Below, piece by piece: positions 25,730 through 34,105 of a stretch of 40,804 nucleotides of DNA. The notes under the pieces were generated by a model, which saw only the letters and a program-made list of their open reading frames with translations, was not told the DNA's origin and did not search any database. A program made the position numbers and the translations under genes. This stretch comes from Coprobacillaceae bacterium UN01-12pH3A (GTDB lineage Bacteria; Bacillota_I; Bacilli_A; Erysipelotrichales; Coprobacillaceae). The stretch lies in the NCBI GenBank assembly GCA_027676805.1, contig JAQENU010000003.1, positions 1 to 40,804 of the forward strand, in the 5' to 3' direction. Numbering within the stretch: the stretch's first letter is position 1; each line of letters starts with the position of its first letter.

Positions 25730-28700
25730 TTACATCATTCTGTCTAAACGTGCACGACGTTTTTTAGCGTCAGCTTCACATTTTTCCATTAATTGTTTTG
25801 CATGATCAGGATTTACTTTCATTAATTGAGAGAATCTGTTTTCAGATAATAGGAAGTCTTGGAATCCAGTAAAATCAGGTTCTTTAGAATCAATTTGTAA
25901 TGGGTTCTTTCCTTCATCTTCTAATCTTGGATCATATCTCAATAAGTTGAAGTATCCACATTCAACAGCACGTTTTTCTTGTTGCTGATGATTTGCCAAT
26001 CCGCCTTTAATACCATGTTCAGCACATGGAGAATAAGCGATAATTAATGATGGTCCATCATAAGCTTCTGCTTCTTTGAATGCTTTGATTGTCTGCATTG
26101 GATTTGCTCCCATAGCAACTTGAGCTACATAAACATGTCCATATGCCATCGCAATTTGTGCTAAATCTTTCTTAGCCACCGCTTTACCGCCAGCTGTAAA
26201 CTTCGCGATAGAACCTGCTTGAGATGATTTAGAAGATTGTCCACCTGTATTAGAATATACTTCTGTATCTAATACTAAGATATTGACGTTTTGGTCATTA
26301 GCTAATACATGGTCAACTCCACCGTATCCGATGTCATAAGCCCAACCGTCTCCACCAACGATCCATTGTGATTTTGTAACGATATCTCCTTTATAGTTTA
26401 AGAGATCCTTTACAGCTTCACATTTTGAAGCTTCGATCAAAGCAATCATATCATTGTATAATGCTTTTTCTTCTGCTTTATTTCCTTTAACTTCAATATA
26501 TTTATTGAATACTTCTTTTAATTCTGGTTCAACTTCATCTTTAGTGGCTTCAATTACTTCTAAGATATGTTTTGTTTTGTAGTTGGCAGCTAATTTCATA
26601 CCAAATCCAAATTCCGCATTATCTTCGAATAATGAGTTTGCCCAAGCCGGTCCTTGTCCATTATCATCAATCACCATTGGTGTAGATGGTGTAGACCCTG
26701 CATAGATTGAACTACATCCTGTTGCATTGGCAATCAGCATGTCTGAACCGAATAACTGAGAAGCTAAACGATAATATGGAGTTTCCCCACATCCACCGCA
26801 GGCACCAGATACTTCGAAGTATGGTTTCATGAAACCAACACCCTTAACTGTTGTTGTAGGATATTTATCAGCTTTATATGATACTTTATTGTACATGTAA
26901 TCTGCTAATGGTGCATGTTTCAATTCTTCTTTAACACTTACCATTTCTAAGGCTTTCTTACCACCTTTACCTGGACATTCAGTCACACATAGACCACAGC
27001 CAACACAGCTGTCTGGTGAAACTTGAACACGGTAAACTAATCCATCAACACCTCTTCCGATTGGTTTTAATACATCGTTAGAAATATCTTCTGGAGCATT
27101 TGCCATTTCTTCATCATCTACTAAGAATGCACGGATTGTCGCATGCGGACATACCATGACACAGTTGTTACACTGGATACAGTTTTCTTTAATCCATGTT
27201 GGAACTTCTGTAGCGATAGCACGTTTTTCTTTTAATGCCATACCAGATTTCATAGATCCGTCTAATTTATCCATGAAGCTAGAAACTGGAAGATCATAAC
27301 CATCTAATTCGTTGATGACTGTAACGAAATCGTCAAAATGATCATCACCTGTACGAGTACGTGTCGTATTTACTGTTAAATCCGCCCAAGATGGATCAAT
27401 AGCTACTTCTTCAATTGCATCTTTACCTTGATCGATAGCGATGTAATTTAATTTAACGATTTCTTCACCTTTTTTGCTGTAAGATTTTTTAGCAGCTGCT
27501 TTCATTAAATCAATTGATTTTTCAATTGGCAGAATCTGTGGATTCAATGCGAAGAATGCAGATTGTAAAATCGTATTTGTTCTACGACCCATACCGATTT
27601 CATGAGCAATCTTATTTGCATTGATAATATAGAACTTAGCATTCTTTTCTGCTAATTGTTTTTTGATTTTATTTGGCAGATAATCCACAACTTCTTCTTT
27701 AGAGAATTCAGTATTCAATAAGAATGTTCCACCTTTACGTAAAGATTTCAACATATCATATTTTAATACATAGTTATCTACTGAACAAGAAACGAAATCA
27801 GCGTTATCGATATAATAAGTCGCACGAATTGGAGAATGTCCGAATCTTAAATGAGAACGAGTCGCTCCACCGGCTTTTTTACTGTCATAAGCAAAATAAG
27901 CTTGAGAATAAAGATCTGTATTATCACCGATGATCTTGATTGAGTTCTTATTTGCTGAAACTGTACCGTCAGATCCTAAACCATAGAATAAACAAGCTGT
28001 ATAGTCTGATTCTACTTCAAAATTCGGATCAGTATCTAATGATAAATGCGTAATGTCATCTTTGATACCGATTGTGAATCCGTTGAATGGATTTTCACTG
28101 TCTAAATGTCTGTAAACAGCGTTGATATGTTTAGGATTTGTATCTTTAGATCCCATACCATAACGTCCGCCGATCACTTCGATATCTGTATCTTTTAATA
28201 CAGAAACAACATCTAAGTATAATGGTTCTCCAGTTGCACCCATTTCTTTTGTTCTGTCTAATACAGCCACTTTTTTCACTGTCTTAGGTAAAACATTTAA
28301 CAGATATTTAGCTGAGAATGGACGATATAAATGAACCTTTACTAACCCGACTTTTTCACCGCGTTTCATCATTTCATCTACTGTATCAATAATCGTTTCA
28401 GTAACAGATCCCATAGCAATGATAACTTTAGTTGCTTCTGGATCTCCGTAATAAGTAAACGGTGCATAATGTCTACCTGTTACTTCTGAAATTTTATTCA
28501 TGTAATCAACAACGATTTCAGTAACAGCTTCAAAATGTTCATTTTGTGCTTCTCTTCCTTGGAAGTAGATATCGTCGTTTTCTGCCCCACCACGTTGGAT
28601 TGGGTTCGTATGTGGATTCAAAGCATTTTCTCTGAATTTAGCTAAAGCTTCTTTGTCTACTAAATTTTCAAATACTTCATAATCCAATACTTCGATTTTT

Positions 28701-29242
28701 TGGATTTCATGAGAAGTTCTGAATCCATCAAAGAAATGCATTACAGGTACAGAAGCTTTGATAGCTGTTAAGTGGGCAATCCCTCCTAAGTCCATAACTT
28801 CCTGCACTGAATGTGAACAGATCATTGGCATTCCTACTTGACGGCATGCATAAATATCTTGATGATCTCCGAAGATATTTAACGCACGTGTAGCTAATGC
28901 TCTTGCCGCTACATGGAATACACCCGGTAATAATTCTCCTGTGACTTTATATAAGTTTGGAATCATCAGCAATAATCCTTGAGATGCTGTGAAAGTCGTT
29001 GCTAAAGCGCCTCCCTGCAAAGCCCCATGAACAGCTCCGGCTGCCCCAGCTTCTGATTGCATTTCAATAACATTCACTTGTGATCCAAAAATATTTTTCT
29101 TCCCTTGTGCTGACCATGCTTCCGCATGTTCTGCCATTGGTGAAGAAGGTGTAATTGGATAGATGGCTGCTACTTCTGAAAACGCATACGCAACATGAGC
29201 TGCAGCTTGGTTACCATCCATTGACACATAATTTTTTGCCAT
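25730..29242 (-). CDS. nifJ: Pyruvate:ferredoxin (flavodoxin) oxidoreductase
   Basis: 1170 residues, the single-chain PFOR length. It oxidises pyruvate to acetyl-CoA and CO2, reducing ferredoxin or flavodoxin, the central step of clostridial-type fermentation. Domains in order: pyruvate/TPP domain starting IYPITPSSPMAEHAE; gamma domain; two-[4Fe-4S] ferredoxin domain with CIQCNNCVMVCPHA and CVGCGLCVTECPGKGG; the proximal cluster cysteines in CGGCGETPY; and TPP-binding GGDGWAYDIGYGGVDH followed by NTGGQSSKSS. The start follows AAGGAGG. Single-gene unit, ended by the hairpin at 25702-25727. Confidence 0.97.
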   Translation of the reverse strand: MAKNYVSMDGNQAAAHVAYAFSEVAAIYPITPSSPMAEHAEAWSAQGKKNIFGSQVNVIEMQSEAGAAGAVHGALQGGALATTFTASQGLLLMIPNLYKVTGELLPGVFHVAARALATRALNIFGDHQDIYACRQVGMPMICSHSVQEVMDLGGIAHLTAIKASVPVMHFFDGFRTSHEIQKIEVLDYEVFENLVDKEALAKFRENALNPHTNPIQRGGAENDDIYFQGREAQNEHFEAVTEIVVDYMNKISEVTGRHYAPFTYYGDPEATKVIIAMGSVTETIIDTVDEMMKRGEKVGLVKVHLYRPFSAKYLLNVLPKTVKKVAVLDRTKEMGATGEPLYLDVVSVLKDTDIEVIGGRYGMGSKDTNPKHINAVYRHLDSENPFNGFTIGIKDDITHLSLDTDPNFEVESDYTACLFYGLGSDGTVSANKNSIKIIGDNTDLYSQAYFAYDSKKAGGATRSHLRFGHSPIRATYYIDNADFVSCSVDNYVLKYDMLKSLRKGGTFLLNTEFSKEEVVDYLPNKIKKQLAEKNAKFYIINANKIAHEIGMGRRTNTILQSAFFALNPQILPIEKSIDLMKAAAKKSYSKKGEEIVKLNYIAIDQGKDAIEEVAIDPSWADLTVNTTRTRTGDDHFDDFVTVINELDGYDLPVSSFMDKLDGSMKSGMALKEKRAIATEVPTWIKENCIQCNNCVMVCPHATIRAFLVDDEEMANAPEDISNDVLKPIGRGVDGLVYRVQVSPDSCVGCGLCVTECPGKGGKKALEMVSVKEELKHAPLADYMYNKVSYKADKYPTTTVKGVGFMKPYFEVSGACGGCGETPYYRLASQLFGSDMLIANATGCSSIYAGSTPSTPMVIDDNGQGPAWANSLFEDNAEFGFGMKLAANYKTKHILEVIEATKDEVEPELKEVFNKYIEVKGNKAEEKALYNDMIALIEASKCEAVKDLLNYKGDIVTKSQWIVGGDGWAYDIGYGGVDHVLANDQNVNILVLDTEVYSNTGGQSSKSSQAGSIAKFTAGGKAVAKKDLAQIAMAYGHVYVAQVAMGANPMQTIKAFKEAEAYDGPSLIIAYSPCAEHGIKGGLANHQQQEKRAVECGYFNLLRYDPRLEDEGKNPLQIDSKEPDFTGFQDFLLSENRFSQLMKVNPDHAKQLMEKCEADAKKRRARLDRMM

Positions 29243-29314
29243 TTTTTATAGTCCTCCTTATTGTTACTATATCTATTATACTCTTTAATAAAACAAATTT
29301 CTACCACCTAATAA

Positions 29315-29335
29315 TATAAAAGTTGCACTTTTATA
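29315..29335. promoter_or_regulatory. 21-bp inverted repeat upstream of nifJ (possible operator)
   Basis: TATAAAAGT (29315-29323) and ACTTTTATA (29327-29335) are perfect 9-bp arms around TGC, 73-93 nt upstream of the nifJ ATG. A TATAAT with a weak -35 lies nearer the gene. The site does not match the Rex, Fur or CcpA consensus that I know. The rest of the 29243-29566 gap shows no other clear element. Confidence 0.45.
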
Positions 29336-29566
29336 ATTTTTTTATCATTCTTAAAAAATGTAAGATTGACCCATAATAAAAATCTGATCTTTCAAACGTA
29401 GGAACATTTTGTCGCTACATCTATCACTTTACCTTATTTGCTTACTTTTCTCAACGGATTTGCACCAACCAAAACAAGCAATTTCAGCCTGCTGATTCGT
29501 TTCTAATTATACTGGCAGCTCATCATAATATATGATATAATGTGGACACTATTAGGGGGCCTAGAA

Positions 29567-30079
29567 ATGATTAAAAAGATTCAGGCATTTGATTTATATC
29601 TCTTTCAAAAATTAAATCAGAAAACCTTTCCAAAATGGCTGGATCGTTTTATGATCTTTATGTCTTATATCGGAAACTGCGGTTACTTTTGGCTGTTTGT
29701 CACTGCTTATTTTTATTATGGGGCACCGCCAAGACAAGAAGGGATAAAGCTTTTTTTGGTTTTGATCTTTGCAACACTTTTAGGACAGGTAATGATTAAG
29801 CCAATCGTCAAAAGAAAACGTCCCTGCCACACTCATAACATCCCCCTGAAAATTAAAATGCCAAAAGATTATTCCTTCCCTTCCGGGCATACGATGTCTT
29901 CTTTTGCCTGTGTCATTATTATTTTAAATTACAATCCATTTTTAGGAATCCTCAGTCTGCTTGTCGGTTTAGGCATCGCTGTCTCTCGAATCTATCTGAA
30001 CGTTCATTATTTCAGTGATGTATTCTGCGGCGCCCTGTTAGGCTTACTTGTTGGCTGGTGTTTGATTCTTTGGTTCTAA
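29567..30079 (+). CDS. PAP2-family membrane phosphatase
   Basis: 170 residues from the ATG at 29567 (after AGGGGG), with an earlier in-frame start rejected for lack of a site. Five to six membrane segments. The three catalytic motifs are present: KPIVKRKRP, PSGHTMSSF and SRIYLNVHYFSDVF. Such enzymes dephosphorylate lipid phosphates (undecaprenyl diphosphate, phosphatidylglycerophosphate) on the outer face of the membrane. A TATAAT lies 28-33 nt before the start. Downstream is a structured non-coding region. Confidence 0.9.
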   Translation: MIKKIQAFDLYLFQKLNQKTFPKWLDRFMIFMSYIGNCGYFWLFVTAYFYYGAPPRQEGIKLFLVLIFATLLGQVMIKPIVKRKRPCHTHNIPLKIKMPKDYSFPSGHTMSSFACVIIILNYNPFLGILSLLVGLGIAVSRIYLNVHYFSDVFCGALLGLLVGWCLILWF

Positions 30080-30097
30080 ACGCAGCTAATCCGTTAA

Positions 30098-30191
30098 GTT
30101 TTCGATAAGTAAAAGTCAACAGCTTTCTTCTTTTCAAGTATGCAAACCTTGAAGTTTGATATTTCTCGAAAACAACAATAAGCAAAGCTGT
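30098..30191. repeat. Interlocking inverted repeats in a non-coding gap
   Basis: GTTTTCGA (30098-30105) matches TCGAAAAC (30166-30173), and ACAGCTTT (30119-30126) matches AAAGCTGT (30184-30191). The two pairs interleave rather than nest, with a small hairpin CAAAC/GTTTG (30143-30158) inside. As RNA this allows either a pseudoknot or two exclusive stems. It might also be a dispersed intergenic repeat; no gene is supported here. Confidence 0.5.
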
Positions 30192-30263
30192 CTCATTGTA
30201 CCAAAAGTCAAAATCGAACAAAACATACAATAGTCTCCAATTAAAAGATTGGTTTTACTAATT

Positions 30264-30370
30264 AAAAAGTTATTGATTCTGATATACCCTTATCCAAGTA
30301 GATAAATGAAATCCTTTAAATTCATTTATCTATATAGATCAGAGGTTATCATTTTTCAATAACTTTTTTT
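30264..30370. terminator. Large nested hairpin ending the PAP2 gene and the surface operon
   Basis: A perfect 13-bp outer stem AAAAAGTTATTGA (30264-30276) / TCAATAACTTTTT (30356-30368) encloses TCTGAT (30278-30283) / ATCAGA (30338-30343) and a perfect 12-bp inner stem TAGATAAATGAA (30299-30310) / TTCATTTATCTA (30321-30332). The outer arms give T runs on either strand, so it can terminate both convergent units. A direct repeat CCCTTATCCAAG occurs at 30287 and 30408. The remaining gap to 30426 holds no gene. Confidence 0.6.
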
Positions 30371-30426
30371 CTACTTCTATGGATTGTTTGAATGAGCCTT
30401 CATCTCCCCCTTATCCAAGAGTTTGA

Positions 30427-31548
30427 TTAGCCTGCTTTCTTCTTTTTTCTATAGAAAATATAGATTCCACCTGAAATAATGACAACAACGATGATCGCAG
30501 CTTTAAACATTTCATTCTGCTTCTTTTCTGTTTCCATTTCTTCCAGCTGTTTTGACAGTTCCTCTTTCTTTTCCTCCAACTGCTGTCTCTGTTCTTTAGT
30601 AAGGTCATTACGTGCAAGTAATTTTTCGATGTTCACAAGATTTTTTTCTATATCACTTTTATTGCTTACCTCTGCTCCAAAGATCAGCGTTGTCAACTCC
30701 TCAAGAAGTCCTTGTTTTCTTTCCAATAGTTCTGCTTTTTCTTCTGCCGATAAATCGCTATTTTTTAATAACTGATCTATCTCATCCAGTTCGTTTAAAA
30801 TTTCATTTTTCTTATTTTCAACCCAGTCTTCTGTTTCCTGTTCAGTCCCAGTATCCGTGCTTCCTCCAGCCTCTTTCTTATCGGATGGATCATTTTCATT
30901 TTTGCTGCTGTCAGCAATATTCGTGTCAGATGAATCCGCATTTCCCGGTGTCCCACCATTATCTGTGAGGTGTTCGCCCTCTCCTATATCTGTTCCTGAA
31001 GATTCAGAGTTCCCTGATGAACCACCATCCGTGATATCTCCTATTTCTCCATTTGACGTATCTTCTTCAGAAGGATCTTTCTCCTCTGATGTTCCTTCAT
31101 CCGTTGTGTTTCCACCACTTGCATTTCCTGAACTTTTCTTGAAATCTACTTTTAAAATGTTACCATCTTCATACAGAAGCGGCGCTATGTATTGATTATT
31201 TTTTATTTCTCCGGTGACATCTTTTCCTTGATAATACGCTTTATTTATCTCATATCCCTTTTCCGCTTCAATTTCAAAACATGGAGACGATAATCTCTCT
31301 ATCTTCACATTTTGTGTCCCTTTATAAGTTATATTATTGATTCGCACCCAACCATGTGCGCCAATATCTACTTTGATCTCATGTGTATCTGGCACTCGAA
31401 TATGGATTGTTGTTTCTCCTCCTCCTACTTCTTCTGCCTCTACTTTCATCGGAACTATAAGCGTAGAAACGGTACATACCGCTAATGTCAAGGCTAAGCT
31501 TATTCCTTTTCTCAACCTCACCACCTCCTTTTTGTTTGATGTTTTCAT
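30427..31548 (-). CDS. Membrane-anchored surface protein with acidic stalk and coiled coil
   Basis: 373 residues from the ATG at 31548; its A is shared with the stop of the gene before it (TGATG), implying coupled translation. Signal peptide about residues 1-39 (ISLALTLAVCTVSTLIVPMKVEAEE). A small beta-rich domain follows (TTIHIRVPDTHEIKVDIGAHGWVRI; EIEAEKGYEINKAYYQGKDVTG). Then comes a long Ser/Gly/Asp/Glu/Thr linker (about residues 140-250), a predicted coiled coil (NEILNELDEIDQLLKNSDLSAEEKAELLERK type), and a C-terminal membrane segment (AAIIVVVIISGGIYIFY) before RKKKKAG. No LPXTG motif is present, so it should be held by the membrane segment. Last gene of the surface operon. No known family was recognised. 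Confidence 0.8.
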   Translation of the reverse strand: MKTSNKKEVVRLRKGISLALTLAVCTVSTLIVPMKVEAEEVGGGETTIHIRVPDTHEIKVDIGAHGWVRINNITYKGTQNVKIERLSSPCFEIEAEKGYEINKAYYQGKDVTGEIKNNQYIAPLLYEDGNILKVDFKKSSGNASGGNTTDEGTSEEKDPSEEDTSNGEIGDITDGGSSGNSESSGTDIGEGEHLTDNGGTPGNADSSDTNIADSSKNENDPSDKKEAGGSTDTGTEQETEDWVENKKNEILNELDEIDQLLKNSDLSAEEKAELLERKQGLLEELTTLIFGAEVSNKSDIEKNLVNIEKLLARNDLTKEQRQQLEEKKEELSKQLEEMETEKKQNEMFKAAIIVVVIISGGIYIFYRKKKKAG

Positions 31549-32039
31549 CAATTCATCTCTGCCAAGAATACCACTGATCCTGTATATTCTCCACTGTGGG
31601 CCATCTTCCATGCATCTTCTTCAAACTCTAAGAAGAGAGAGAGCGATTTTGGGGTTGCATCTTTTATTTCTTCTGCACTCCATTCTTCATTTTGAAATTC
31701 CGTTCCATCTTTTGTCACCTTAAACGGAATCCCTATATCACTCGGATTAGATGACGTTTTAAAATTTTTCTTTTCTTTCACTGATACGGTAACACTCTTC
31801 CCTGCCTCTATGTTTCCTTGAACACTCAAAGTCCCAATTTGCTGTGTCTGCTGATCATAGTCGATATTCATATCTGTAATCGGAATAGATAATTCATAGC
31901 TAGATGGTATTGTCGCATTCAATGTCATCGTTCTTTCTTGATCATCAGAATCCGTTTCAGTTGCATATACATGGCATGTTGCCATACTATACATCGCTAA
32001 AGCCATACATAATGTTATGATTTTATTTACTTTCTTCAT
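31548..32039 (-). CDS. Small secreted beta-rich protein (surface operon)
   Basis: 163 residues with a signal peptide (MKKVNKIITLCMALAMYSMATCHVYATE). The mature part keeps the pattern of the four-protein set: a strand ending YELSIP, a middle GKSVTVSVKE segment, and a final SGEYTGSVVFLAE. It is the most diverged of the set and lacks the VTL...GG core. Probably a secreted structural or adhesion subunit; function unknown. It follows the preceding gene by 11 nt. Confidence 0.75.
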   Translation of the reverse strand: MKKVNKIITLCMALAMYSMATCHVYATETDSDDQERTMTLNATIPSSYELSIPITDMNIDYDQQTQQIGTLSVQGNIEAGKSVTVSVKEKKNFKTSSNPSDIGIPFKVTKDGTEFQNEEWSAEEIKDATPKSLSLFLEFEEDAWKMAHSGEYTGSVVFLAEMN

Positions 32040-32050
32040 TACTTATCTCC

Positions 32051-32542
32051 TTATGTTCTTTCTACTACCGATGCGACAAACGTAATCTTTCCTTCATATT
32101 CTCCAGCAAGAGCATTTTTTGGGATAGGTGAGAAAAATAATGTTCCTCCTTTTGTGGCAGTTGAGGATTGATCTTCAAACTCTGCAATAATTTCATTGGC
32201 ACCTATTCCTGACCCCTTAGATGTCAAACTTACGGTAATTTCAGTGGTCACGGTAGAAGATCCGCCTTTTCTTGTGAGGGTCACTTTGCCCCCAGCATCC
32301 ACTCCGCTTTTGACTGAAATCTGTACCTTTTCATTATGTCTTGTGTTTACCTTAGATACTCCGATTGCCTGTTCCAATTCATTCGTATTATCTACTTGAA
32401 TACTCTCCGGTATGCTTAGTGTATATTCTGTCACTTTATCATAATTAATTGACGTAGTGACTTCTTCCGTTTCTGCATAAATGGGAGCCATCATGGAAAT
32501 TGCTATCGTGAATCCCACGAGTCCTATCATTGATTTTTTCAT
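32051..32542 (-). CDS. Small secreted beta-rich protein (surface operon)
   Basis: 163 residues with signal peptide (MKKSMIGLVGFTIAISMMAPIYAE). Shared module: TEYTLSIPESI, NEKVQISVKSGVDAGGKVTLTRKGG, GTLFFSPIPKN and the closing AGEYEGKITFVASV. No Cys in the mature part. Resembles the C-terminal domain of the 1153-residue protein and its neighbours in the same operon. No enzyme motif; likely a subunit of a surface structure or a ligand-binding protein. Confidence 0.8.
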   Translation of the reverse strand: MKKSMIGLVGFTIAISMMAPIYAETEEVTTSINYDKVTEYTLSIPESIQVDNTNELEQAIGVSKVNTRHNEKVQISVKSGVDAGGKVTLTRKGGSSTVTTEITVSLTSKGSGIGANEIIAEFEDQSSTATKGGTLFFSPIPKNALAGEYEGKITFVASVVERT

Positions 32543-32590
32543 CTTTTTTCTCCTTATTTCTTTGCTTTTCCTTCACTTTTGAAATCTTTT

Positions 32591-33085
32591 TTATGATCCC
32601 GAAATTCCCGGACTATAGGTTTCAACAGTGAATGTCATTGTTCCTTTATAGCTTCCGGCATCTACATTAGAATTCCCACTGTTTACTGCCGCAAAATAAA
32701 TTTTTCCTCCGGAATCCGGTGTTTCACTTTGATTTATAAATTCTGCTAACGATGTATTCACCGTAATTCCACTTGTTGCACTGGCTCCGGTACTCACAAT
32801 CACTTGGATTTCAGATGTTCCACCCGCTTTTTTCAATGTTACTTTTCCATCACTGACTCCCCCTGTTGCCCTTATTTTTAATCTTTCTCCAGACTTCAGG
32901 TTTACATAGGTCGCTTTCAGCTCTTGTACCGTTATGCTATCTTTACTGATTTCTATCTTTTTAGGAATTTCTATCGTGTAACTTGAATCTTCACTATAGG
33001 TCACTTCAGTTTCCTCTGCCTTTACCCATTGTACTGTGGCAAAAAATACAGCCATTACTGATAAAGTTAACGCAATTTTCTTCAT
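32591..33085 (-). CDS. Small secreted beta-rich protein (surface operon)
   Basis: 164 residues with signal peptide (MKKIALTLSVMAVFFATVQWVKAEE). Module landmarks: SSYTIEIPKKIEI, SGERLKIRATGGVSDGKVTLKKAGG, LAEFINQSETPDSGGKIYFAAV, DAGSYKGTMTFTVE. The gap of 48 nt to the next gene is the largest in the set, and no terminator was seen in it. Confidence 0.8.
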   Translation of the reverse strand: MKKIALTLSVMAVFFATVQWVKAEETEVTYSEDSSYTIEIPKKIEISKDSITVQELKATYVNLKSGERLKIRATGGVSDGKVTLKKAGGTSEIQVIVSTGASATSGITVNTSLAEFINQSETPDSGGKIYFAAVNSGNSNVDAGSYKGTMTFTVETYSPGISGS

Positions 33086-33101
33086 GTTGTTCCCACTCCT
33101 T

Positions 33102-33575
33102 TTAGTTTGTCTCCAATGCTGCTGTAAAAGTTACCTTTCCCGTGTATGATCCGGAATCAACATTCTCGATTTTAGCGAACTGAATTTTTCCTCCTGTAGA
33201 AGCCGTCGTTTCATGATTCACGAAAGAAGCTAGAACCTGACTCGAAGTCACACCCGAAGTACCATCCGTCGTTACTTTTACCTTGATTTCTCCCCCTCCG
33301 GTTCTTGTCAATGTTACCAAACTACTTGCATCAATCCCATCACTGCATTTTACTTCTACTTTTTGATCCGGTCTTATATTCGCTGCTGACAGCTTGATCT
33401 CTAGTTCTTGATCAGCGCTATCACTCAATGAAATATTTGTTGGTATACTTAATGTATAGGTAGAGGCTTGTTCATAACTCAATTCTGTATCCCCTGTCTG
33501 TGGTGTATCTTCTGCATATACAGGAAGCATCATTGCTCCCATCATCACAAAGCTTAACATTATTTCTTTTTTCAT
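33102..33575 (-). CDS. Small secreted beta-rich protein (surface operon)
   Basis: 157 residues with signal peptide (MKKEIMLSFVMMGAMMLPVYAED). Module landmarks: STYTLSIPTNISLSDS, DQKVEVKCSDGIDASSLVTLTRTGGG, LASFVNHETTASTGGKIQFAKI, DSGSYTGKVTFTAA. It is closest of the four to the C-terminal module of the large protein. The start follows AAGGAGAG. Confidence 0.8.
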   Translation of the reverse strand: MKKEIMLSFVMMGAMMLPVYAEDTPQTGDTELSYEQASTYTLSIPTNISLSDSADQELEIKLSAANIRPDQKVEVKCSDGIDASSLVTLTRTGGGEIKVKVTTDGTSGVTSSQVLASFVNHETTASTGGKIQFAKIENVDSGSYTGKVTFTAALETN

Positions 33576-33594
33576 CGTTCCTTTACTCTCCTTT

Positions 33595-34092
33595 TTATTC
33601 TCTTACATTCAATGTCAATTTTATTTCAGAACCATTCAATGGAGTTTGAGCATCATCCATCGTAAAACAATCATATTTCAGAGTTGCATTCTCGTATACT
33701 CCAACATTCAATACCTCATTTAACGTTATCGTATAAACTGCTTTTCCCGGTGCAATCAGTTTGGATTCCCACAATTTCGTTCCATCAGATAATAACAGTG
33801 ACATCTTAAAATAACATGTATTTTGTGGGGGATTATACAGATTCACTGCCTGTTCTGCTACTCCTGCTTTTAAATTAATTGCCCCAAACCCGGGAATATC
33901 AATAGTATCTGTATTTTTCTTTCCGGTATAAGTCTCCTTATTTCCCGTCCATTCTTCACTACTGTCATCGACTTCCATTACAGGAGCTTCAGGATTGCTG
34001 AACCATTTGTTCAAGTTCATTCCAACGACAATCCCCGATAACAACAAGAAAACAAACCCACACACAATCCATATCGTTTTCTTATTCTTCAT
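33595..34092 (-). CDS. Membrane-anchored extracytoplasmic protein of the surface operon
   Basis: 165 residues. One N-terminal membrane segment (about residues 7-27, IWIVCGFVFLLLSGIVVGMNL) then an exported domain with IDIPGFGAINLKAG, AVNLYNPPQNTCYFKMSLLLSDGTKLWESKLIAPGKAVYTITLNEVL, and YENATLKYDCFTMDDAQTPLNGSEIKLTLNV. The two exported cysteines (NTCYF and YDCF) could form a disulfide. I recognise no named family. Located between the large beta-helix gene and the small secreted proteins (gaps 13 and 19 nt), so it may be an assembly factor or anchor; that role is inference. Confidence 0.75.
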   Translation of the reverse strand: MKNKKTIWIVCGFVFLLLSGIVVGMNLNKWFSNPEAPVMEVDDSSEEWTGNKETYTGKKNTDTIDIPGFGAINLKAGVAEQAVNLYNPPQNTCYFKMSLLLSDGTKLWESKLIAPGKAVYTITLNEVLNVGVYENATLKYDCFTMDDAQTPLNGSEIKLTLNVRE

Positions 34093-34105
34093 TTACATCC
34101 GCTCC

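Noticed and set aside
30012..30230. A 72-codon minus-strand frame overlapping the end of the PAP2 gene
   Set aside because: Overlaps a well-supported gene on the other strand, has no clear ribosome site and no domain; the region is better explained by inverted repeats.
30479..31195. Plus-strand frames opposite the stalk protein gene
   Set aside because: Antisense shadows of the acidic, Ser/Gly-rich linker and coiled coil; no supporting signals.
32543..32590. Possible terminator in the 48-nt gap between small secreted protein genes
   Set aside because: No stem with a T run found; the gap is merely pyrimidine-rich on the plus strand.
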